From Anisus vortex (lineage: Eukaryota > Mollusca > Gastropoda > Planorbidae), in NCBI GenBank assembly GCA_949126835.1, contig OX421492.1, forward strand, positions 40,844,498 to 40,908,497: a stretch of DNA of 64,000 nucleotides, written 5' to 3'. This document shows positions 56,656-64,000 of this stretch, piece after piece. The position numbers and the translations under genes were made by a program. Position 1 is the first letter of the stretch. Each line of letters begins with the position of its first letter. The notes beneath the pieces were generated by a model. The model searched no databases, was not told the DNA's origin, and saw only the letters and a list, made by a program, of their open reading frames with translations.

Positions 56656-58700
56656 AGGAGCATTATGTGCCCTGTTGACGTAAGAACATTGTTTGACGGT
56701 TTGTCCAAACTCGATTTGTAATGTTAAAAAACCAACTTTCCAAGGTCTGCAACTTATCAGAAGCTATGGAACTGACCAAATTTTGTGTTGGCCAAATCTT
56801 TTAAAAGTCTGATTGACACATAACAAGACTGGAAAACAAACACTACGTTTTTTTTTTCAAAAATTCTTTATACTTAAAAAAGAAATAACATAATGATCCA
56901 AGCTTATTTAAATTTGGATATTAGAGACATTTTCAATAGCAACTTGAGAAGAAAAAACTTGGCCAATGACAATATTAGGTTGCCAAACTATCGTATCAGC
57001 CCGTCTATTATTTCACTTTCTACCGTCAAGATGAAGTAACTTTCGTGTCAATATTAGACCTAGTTATGACCCCTATTTACACAGAGTTACTTCCCATCTT
57101 TCTGTAAGTAAGCAATTATTCTCTCGCTGCCAGAAAGCGCCACAGCCCGTCCTACCCCTCGTCTCCCTCACGTTAGCCTACGGACTACGCTGACTGCCTG
57201 ATCGACCATGACCCCAAGACATCTCTTGTGGCTAGAGGAAAGTTTTTTTGTTTTGTTTTGTTTTGTTGCAAGAACGTTTAAACGCTAAGCTGAAAATTTC
57301 AACAACTTAGGCGCCAATCGGATACCCGGACATTAGCGTGGACATAAATGTACACGCCATATCTCAGCTGTGTTTTCTTTGGTCTTTAGAGGGATAGAAG
57401 TGAGTTGTATTTACATATACATTTTGAACAGCTTTTATTTTAAAATATGTATAAACGTTTTCTTTGTACTACATGTGTCTGTTGTTGTTTTAATACCCAT
57501 CGATTTGATTGTAATTATATTTACGCCTGAACACTGAACATAATGCCTCGTATAAATTTGACAAATTTCGATACTGACGATTTTTCTCAACAATAAACAA
57601 AAGATATCCAATAATCTATAGTGACTTTAGTGAATTTAAAATGTAATCTTTAAGTAACCCCTTGAAGTAAATATTTATGTAAATCTTTAAGTAGATAGTT
57701 AAGTAAAACCCTAAATGGATTTTTGAAGAGAGTCTAAAAACAAAGTCTTAATTATAGTCATAAATTCTCAAAATATGTCTTAATTAAATCTTAAAGTCGC
57801 AGTCTTGAAAAAAGTCTAAAAAGGCTCTAAACAAATAAGTGTCTTAAAAAAGTCTTAACACAAGATTTACACGTATGACTACGGTATGACTTTTTAAAGA
57901 TTGTCAAAATAAATATCATTGTTTATATAAACTTGTTTAATGTTTCTTCTATATATAGTAGTCATTAAACTGTGTTAGCTAAAATACGTTGATATACTAG
58001 ATGTGTAGGCCTACAGGTCAAACCCAGGTTTTCGTTGAATATCGGTGTCAGTTTTTGTCAATTTATTTCCCAACAAATGTGTCTCGGTTATCGTCGATTT
58101 TCTTTGATTGTAAAGCTGATCAAGGTGTTAAAATGCCAAGAACAGTAGTTGCCCCAATAGTCCTTTGATACCTAGAGTTATAGGTGGCTATTTTCCTCCC
58201 AACAGTAAATGTCTTCACCTCTCTTCCCTATTATCACCGTCTTCCATACGTCAAAAAGATATGATGTTAATGCTATGTTACATGTTCATTTATTCTTCAT
58301 TACAGCCTTTTGTAAAATTCATTTTATTTATATTTTTTGATTGTTCTAAGTATTAGACTATAATTATTCTCTATTAATTTTGTATTTCTGTAGTCTATAT
58401 GTATTTTTGGAGTGTCTAAAAGCATATGAAACCAATTGCGTCGGCTTTCACAATTCTTCGGCTTTCGCTGATTGATATAGGATGGACTATAGACAAAAAC
58501 CGAGCTATGACTGTATTTCTTATTGATCATTGTATCATAGCCAACAGAACTGCTGCAGAACGCTCCATTTTGTCATGTAAGCCACCTGACGTCTGTAAAA
58601 AATAACCAGTCTGGATATTTAAGTGACCTGAGAGCTGTGTCAAATGTTTCCGGTTCCGCTCAATAATGCAGAGATAATTGATTAGTGCAATGTGCAATGA
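56656..58700. other. Intergenic DNA with one GC-rich island
   Basis: Mostly AT-rich and unassigned. The part 57125-57245 is distinctly GC-richer (CAGAAAGCGCCACAGCCCGT) and multi-frame open. It could be a 5' exon or promoter of an unseen gene, but no frame or splice site supports a protein. TTTTG repeats follow at 57250. Around 57640-57870 AAGTCTTAA and TAAATCTTAA-like words recur loosely. Confidence 0.35.
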
Positions 58701-58719
58701 TCTTTTCGTTGGTGTTGTT

Positions 58720-58856
58720 TTCTTGTTGTTGTTTTTTTGTTGTTGTTTTTTTGTTGTTGTTTTTTTGTTGTTGTTGTTTTCCTGTTGTTGTTGTTGTTTT
58801 TTTTTTGGTTGTTGTTTTGTTGTTATTGTTGTTTTGTTGTTGTTTTATTGTTTTTG
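58720..58856 (+). repeat. (TTG)n/T-rich microsatellite
   Basis: Runs of TTGTTGTTG and TTTTTT alternate. The long frames here on both strands (poly-Cys/Val/Phe or poly-Asn/Lys/Thr) are artefacts. A 20-base C run follows at 58887-58906. Confidence 0.95.
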
Positions 58857-58914
58857 CACAACGAGCAGTAATACAAAAAAGCATAGCCCCCCCCCCCCCC
58901 CCCCCATATGGTAA

Positions 58915-59126
58915 AATTGCATCTTTCTAATTCCCATGACTGCATTGTGTAAAATATGGCCTTTACCAGCAGACGAGATTTTCCAATTTTCTGCATCCAT
59001 AGCGTTGACCTCTGTCCTTATTCGTCTAACATTCTCCATTAATCTTCGCATGTAGACATATATTTGATTACTTTTCCCAGTACGATGAACACAAATGGAT
59101 AGATTACTGGGCTGCCCATGGGGCAA
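58915..59126 (-). other. Unassigned open frame
   Basis: The minus strand from an ATG at 59124-59126 stays open for about 70 codons of ordinary composition (MPHGQPSNLSICVHRTGKSN; IYVYMRRLMENVRRIRTEV) before running into the C/G run. No family is recognised and no splice sites are obvious. It may be decayed coding matter of a mobile element. Confidence 0.25.
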
Positions 59127-59409
59127 AATATTACTTGTTGAAATATCGGAATCAAAGTTTAAAATGTCGTTATTTGTAGACTAGTTATGTTCTTTTGATA
59201 TCTTGTGATCAGCTTTTTTTTGATTTGATAATAACTCTACGGACATGTCATTTTAACTATTATGTTATTATATATCAGTTGAGTAATAGTTTTTGAAATA
59301 TTAGTATTGGAGTGGGAATGTTTGTGCTCCGGAGTGATACTGAAGCGAAGCAGATTTTTAACGTTTACTTTTTCTATACGGACGTTTTTATCGTTTAAGT
59401 CTTGCATTT

Positions 59410-59525
59410 GGATTACTTGTTTTAAACGATCCTAAGTTTTTCGTTTACTCCGTTTGTCCAGATAACCCATTCCTTGCCCGAATTCCAATCGGGAAGAAAG
59501 AGACTTTTGTTTTTGCATAAGAAAT
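59410..59525 (-). mobile_element. LINE ORF2 fragment, same family as 9455-9637
   Basis: The minus strand reads CTCTTTCTTCCCGATTGGAA then TTCGGGCAAGGAATGGG, close to 9531-9570 (CTCTTTCTTCCCGAGTGGCA, TTCGGGCATGGAATGGG). Both ends are lost. Confidence 0.6.
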
Positions 59526-59539
59526 AAAATGTTTTCGTC

Positions 59540-59770
59540 CCAATTTGTTTCTGAATATTGTGATTGTAATAGATTGTTAGTTTTTTGTATTTTAAAGTTA
59601 GAATGTAAGGCTTTGCGTATTATTACTACTTTGCTCTTTGTCCTTCCTTCTTCCAGTGTTTCTAGGTTTAGTGATTTAACTATTGGTGTTACACTAACTT
59701 ATGAGTTGTAAATATTCACTAGTTTGAACCTTGCTGCTCATCATAATATTAACCAATAAACATTTCATTA
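59540..59770 (+). repeat. Interspersed repeat copy B
   Basis: Matches the minus strand of 36870-37130 (TATTATTACTACTTTGCTCT, CCAGTGTTTCTAGGTTTAGT, ATTCACTAGTTTGAACCTTG). It joins directly to the LINE fragment on its left. It could be the 3' part of one longer element. Confidence 0.6.
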
Positions 59771-61020
59771 AACTATCTTTACGTTTTTAGCGACACATAT
59801 CCTGTTATTTTTTTACTAAGACACACACACACAGCCAAAGAAAACAGAATCCCAACATAATTTTGACATCATCTAATAAATGTTTCCTCTATGTAAACTT
59901 TTCTTTACTTTTTGTTTTGTTTGACGTCACTCTCTAACACTTTAGTTTCCTAAGATATTTAAACTTTATTTTAGCATCTGTATATTTTACTCGTTGGTTT
60001 CTAAGACATTCTGGAATCTGTAGGCCTATTTTTTCCCTCTGTGGTTTCCTAAGGTAATCTATAGATTTTCCCCCTGTAATTTGCTAATACATATTATATT
60101 CTAACACTATTCTTTACGATCCATTCACTTGTGACTGAAAACAATTGTTTTTAGCCTGACCGACATTAACGACCAAGCTCACAAGGGTTCGATCAATGAC
60201 ACGGAACAATTTGTTTCTGGCGCTACTTCCGATTTCTTCTAGAAATGTTTTCGCTTCTTTTTTTTATTTTTTGCCATTGATTTCTCTTGAAAAATTATTT
60301 CACTACATGAAGTAGAGCCATGTTTTTTTTTTGTCGTTATTAACTTAATAATGGACTTTCATTGACATGTTTCTAATGCTGGGGCGAGGGTAGGGTAAGG
60401 TTGGGACAAGTATACATATAAAACCTTTTCTAATGGGGAAAAAGCCCAATTAAATGTATTGCTACACAAGACACTTAGTGTACAGGTCACCCATTGCAAA
60501 TTGAATTCCTATATATGCCGTACTCATATTTGCTTATTATTTTATGGGGTATTACCAATATGTTTACATCGATGGTGTTATAAAATTGTACATGTTTTAA
60601 AATAGAGCCTTTAATATTTATTATCTATTCTTATTCAATTCTCGAAAATATTTGTACGCCCCAATCGTGCATCTAAGATTGCATCTTGTGAAGTCTTTTT
60701 AAATAAAGTTGACTTTTTTTTCTGACTAGTTCATGCGACCATTCTATACTCGAATGCCTCTCGGGGCAAATTTAGCTAAAATGAATTCAGTTTGCATATG
60801 AAATACAAAAATGATAATATCTTCATATCTTTCTGTGTATTTTCCATTAACATTATTGTTTTAATTTCTTTTATAGAATTTTACGAATTTACATATCAGT
60901 ACTTTTTTGTTGTATGTTGCCTTTATTTAATCTTCTTTTCTGAAACGATACTCAATTCAGTTGGCGTAATAAGTTTTGTAAAAGTCTTTTTCTTTTCTTA
61001 TCATATCATATCATATCATA
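59771..61020. other. Intergenic AT-rich DNA, nothing assigned
   Basis: Short (AC)n at 59822-59835 and (TCATA)n at about 61000-61020. No exon or element boundaries were recognised. Confidence 0.4.
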
Positions 61021-61823
61021 TCTATTTATATATATAAATCTCAAAAGGAATATGTATGTATGTATGTATGTATGTGGCTGGCTGGCTGGGTATGTACATA
61101 CCGCATAATCTTTTTAAATACTGGACATAAAAACGTGACATTTGCTACAAATATTCTTTGCGTTACGGCGGTGAACACTGTCAAGGTTTAAAAAAAATTT
61201 AAATGACCGCAGTGGTCAGTTTGGTCAAAAAACGCGAATAAAACGACATATTTTGGGTTCATGTTGAATTTGCCGTTCCGACTTTTTATAGTTTTTCGAT
61301 CGATCGCGCTAAAAAAATAAGACAAAAGGACGCGCAGAGATTATTTTTATATGACGTCATCAAAATTTGCGCAGGGATAGCTGGCTGTCTTTTTTTTAAT
61401 GGCGTCATCGAGTTTTGCGTATTCATTTTAATTAACTTCGCTTCAACCTTTGCTAATGTACTTTATGAATGAATAGAAAAAAATATATTCACGTTTTAAT
61501 TTTCGTCGTAATTTATAGCGGGATATTTTAAAATTGTTATAATGGGTAATGATTAATGGTTTTAATGGGTAACTTACGTTGTATCTGGCAAATAAAAAAT
61601 CCTTCACGTTTTTATTCGTGTTGTATATGTCCACAGAATAGGTATAAAACAGAATGCGCAATCGCATTTTATTTTCTGTTTTGGGCAGTAATACCGACGC
61701 CATACTAAGCTTATTTAAATGCAGCGGTCCTGGTTACACTCTATACATATGCTTATTTAGCCTACAACGTCCTTTTCTTCAAATCTACAAGTTCGAACAC
61801 CCAAAGCTAATATTTCAGGCAAA

Positions 61824-61970
61824 ATGTGCATAAACGGTTGTGTAATAAACTACAACAATGATGCGAAAACGACTGATTATCGTAAAAAAGAGCATGTCTT
61901 ACTGCATGGCTTTCCTGACTCCATAAAGGATAAACAACAGCATCAACAACCTCATATTAACTCATTATGA
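61824..61970 (+). CDS. THAP-like N-terminal exon, truncated copy
   Basis: ATG at 61824 opens a 48-codon frame starting MCINGCVINYNNDAKTT, then HGFPDSIKDK, and ending at TGA 61968-61970. The C-x3-C start and the FP about 25 residues on resemble a THAP zinc-binding domain (C2CH, common in P-type transposases and domesticated genes). After SIKDK the sequence diverges from copy 2 and becomes Gln-rich. The rest of the domain is missing, so it is either a 3'-truncated remnant or an exon. Confidence 0.45.
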   Translation: MCINGCVINYNNDAKTTDYRKKEHVLLHGFPDSIKDKQQHQQPHINSL

Positions 61971-62360
61971 ATTATATGCCTATTTCCTTTCATAATTTTA
62001 AAAGTTTATTTTGGTTTAAAAAGTATATATATTTATGTACCGGTAGCCGCAGCAATTTAGTTACCGGTACCGAGCTACGTCTAAGCCATTTTTTTTCAAA
62101 TCAGTACCGGGTAATAAATATTTTTACATCATATTGGCCTAATCATATAATGTTCAAAACAAAATGGGTAATTAAGTCAAATTTATATAAAAGTAAGCCT
62201 ATAATGAAAGATAATGTAGGCCCTATATATATTGTATATATTTATGGCAGACGTAGATATCATTTCTCATTTTACTATAGTAGCGTCTCTAGCGACCGCT
62301 GCATTGCGGAAAATGGTAACTTTTAGTGAGTGCATATATAGGGATTGTGCATTCTGTTCT

Positions 62361-62585
62361 ATACCTATTCTGTGTATACGTCTAATAAACTTTGTAGCGG
62401 GAAATTTTTCAATTGCCAGGCAATGTTTAAATTGCCGAGCTCAACGTTTTAAAGTTTTAATTTGTATCGTATACGTCTTATAAACTATGTAGCGGGAAAT
62501 TTTTATATTGCCGGGCAATGTTTAAATTTGCCGGACCAACTTTTTAAAGTTTTAATTCATGTCGTATACGTTGTATAAACTATGA
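62361..62585 (+). repeat. Two-copy 95-bp repeat with hairpins inside Helitron-like copy 1
   Basis: Two copies start GTATACGTCTAATAAACT and GTATACGTCTTATAAACT, and a partial third starts GTATACGTTGTATAAACT. Each full copy has a palindrome, ATTGCC-(A/G)-GGCAAT, preceded by GTAGCGGGAAATTTTT. Confidence 0.8.
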
Positions 62586-63091
62586 TTCATATCGGTTTCA
62601 GTTGTTATTGTTTTTCCTGTTGAATTTAAAATTTAATTCTAAGTTTGCTTCCAAAGCAACAATAAATAAATAGCAAATAACACCAACAAAAACAAAAACA
62701 AAAGAAAAAAAAATATTGATCTACGACTAATGTTGTAGCAAAAAAATATATCAAACAATCATTTTCGAATTAACAGTACTTTTTAAAAGACATGGGAGTT
62801 CTGTTTTACAGAAAGAGTTTAATTACCCAATAAACTCACAAAATTCGAACATAGTGGTCATACTTTGAGCAAGAAATAAAAAAAAATTATTATTATTTGT
62901 TTTTCCTTTTTAGTTGTATATTGAATTGGTGTATAATAAAGTGTGCAAAACAAAAATAAATTAAAAAAATACTGACCACAAAAAAAAAATACTACTTTAT
63001 GTATGTTGCAAAAACAAAAAATAAAAAACTATAATGTGTCAAGCATATTCTAAAAAAAAGCCCGTTCGAAGAATCGGGCACATAACGGCTT

Positions 63092-63120
63092 GTATATATA
63101 TAAATCTCAAAAGGAATATG

Positions 63121-63155
<35 letters not shown>

Positions 63156-64000
63156 GTATGTACATACCGCATAATCTTTTTAAATACTGGACATAAAAAC
63201 GTGAAATTTGCTACAAATATTCTTTGCGTTACGGCGGTGAACACTGTCAAGGTTTTAAAAAAATTAAAATGACCGCAGTGGTCAGTTTGGTCAAAAAACG
63301 CGAATAAAACGACATATTTTGGGTTCATGTTGAATTTGCCGTTCCAACTTTTTATAGTTTTTCGATCGATTGCGCTAAGAAAATAAAAAAAAGGATGGCG
63401 TTGAGATTTTTTTCAGGATGACGTCATCAAAGTTTGCGCAGAGATAGCTAGCCGGCTTTTCGTTATGACGTCATCAAATTTTGCGTATTCTTTTAAAATT
63501 AACTTTGCTTCAACCTTTGCTAATGTACTTTATGAATGAATAGAACAAAATATATTCACGTTTTAATTTGCGTCGTAATTTATAGCGGGATATTTTTAAA
63601 TTGTTATAATGGGTAATGATTAATGGTTTGAATGGGTATCTTACGTTGTATCTGGCAAATACAAAATTCCTTCACGTTTTTATTCGTGTTGTATGTGTCC
63701 ACAGAATAGGTATAAAACAGAATGCGCAATCGCATTTTATTTCTGTTTTGGGCAGTAATGCCGACGCCATACTAAGCTTATTTAAACGCAGCGGTCCTGG
63801 TTACACTCTATATTTATGCTTATTTAGCCTACAACGTCCTTTTCTTCAAATCTACAAGTTCGAACACCCAAAGCTAATATTTCAGGCAAAATGTGCATAA
63901 ACGGTTGTGTAATAAACTACAACAATGATGCGAAAACGACTGATTATCGTAAAAAAGAGCATGTCAAACTGCATGGCTTTCCTGACTCCATAAAGGAGAA
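63092..64000 (+). mobile_element. Helitron-like element, copy 2, cut by window end
   Basis: Follows copy 1 directly, head to tail. It repeats the 5' 900 bp with few changes (longer GGCT tract: seven to eight copies against three) and then runs out of the window. Confidence 0.65.
63891..64000 (+). CDS. THAP-like N-terminal coding region, partial
   Basis: ATG at 63891. The frame matches copy 1 (MCINGCVINYNNDAKTT) and is open to the window end with HVKLHGFPDSIKE. The KE continuation fits a THAP domain better than copy 1 does, so this may be the complete parent gene. What it is fused to lies outside the window. Confidence 0.5.
   Translation, partial: MCINGCVINYNNDAKTTDYRKKEHVKLHGFPDSIKE

Larger units (their letters stand above)
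61030..63091 (+). mobile_element. Helitron-like element, copy 1 (short)
   Basis: The 5' part, from ATATATAAATCTCAAAAGG (about 61030), matches the sequence starting at 63097 for about 900 bp, including a (GGCT)n tract. The 3' end has a hairpin (GCCCG, 10 bases, CGGGC at 63060-63079) followed by 11 bases ACATAACGGCT. A hairpin just inside the 3' end with no terminal inverted repeats is the Helitron/Helentron pattern. The exact termini are uncertain (no clean CTRR). The interior lacks Rep/helicase coding, so this copy is non-autonomous. A 95-bp duplication lies at 62361-62585. Confidence 0.6.

Noticed and set aside
57125..57245. GC-rich patch as a coding exon
   Set aside because: Several frames are equally open for a short distance, none has a good splice site or a known motif. 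Kept only as a possible untranslated or promoter region.
58660..58930. Long frames rich in Cys/Val/Phe or Asn/Lys/Thr
   Set aside because: They are translations of a (TTG)n/T microsatellite and a C run.

Overview
The window is eukaryotic genomic DNA: AT-rich, intron-rich and heavily loaded with transposable elements and minisatellites. Two conserved animal genes can be read exon by exon. A left-edge gene on the minus strand (PTAR1, first five coding exons, running off position 1) starts at 7368. A complete plus-strand gene (UHRF1, 17 coding exons, 807 residues) runs from 8670 to 25467. They are head to head, about 1.3 kb apart. UHRF1 implies an animal with maintenance CpG methylation. The transposon mix (hAT MITEs, CR1-like LINEs with a matching tRNA SINE, a recent LTR element, a Helitron-like element with a THAP-like exon) and the abundant palindrome TAGGCCTA suit a marine invertebrate, perhaps a mollusc. 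The species is an inference, not proven.

Layout. 1-7368: PTAR1, with a pogo/Tigger-like element in intron 3 and a terminal-inverted-repeat (TIR) element in intron 1. 7369-8669: shared 5' region packed with a tRNA-derived SINE and two hAT-type MITEs, and an E2F-type site before the UHRF1 start. 8670-25467: UHRF1, whose introns hold LINE fragments, TIR elements, 31-bp, 76-bp and 50-bp tandem repeats, a tRNA-like fragment and a 29-base G run. 26611-27072: a perfect 21-copy 22-bp minisatellite. 30947-31950: hAT element. 31992-36853: LTR retrotransposon without coding capacity and with two apparently identical 1465-bp LTRs. 37565-41700: tandem arrays, a hAT MITE and one unassigned candidate exon. 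41786-44834: LINE 3' ends and a hAT element that interrupts an open reading frame in frame. 44965-53360: a diverged 45/90-bp repeat family split by a solo LTR and a hAT transposase relic. 53365-55424: LINE and piggyBac relics and another hAT MITE. 55425-61020: mostly unassigned DNA with microsatellites. 61030-64000: two head-to-tail copies of a Helitron-like element, the second cut by the window end.

Beyond PTAR1 and UHRF1, no intact host gene could be established. Most other open frames are shadows, low-complexity translations or transposon debris. Splice sites were set by eye from GT/AG signals, phase continuity and homology to remembered protein families; none was tested by alignment software or transcripts.
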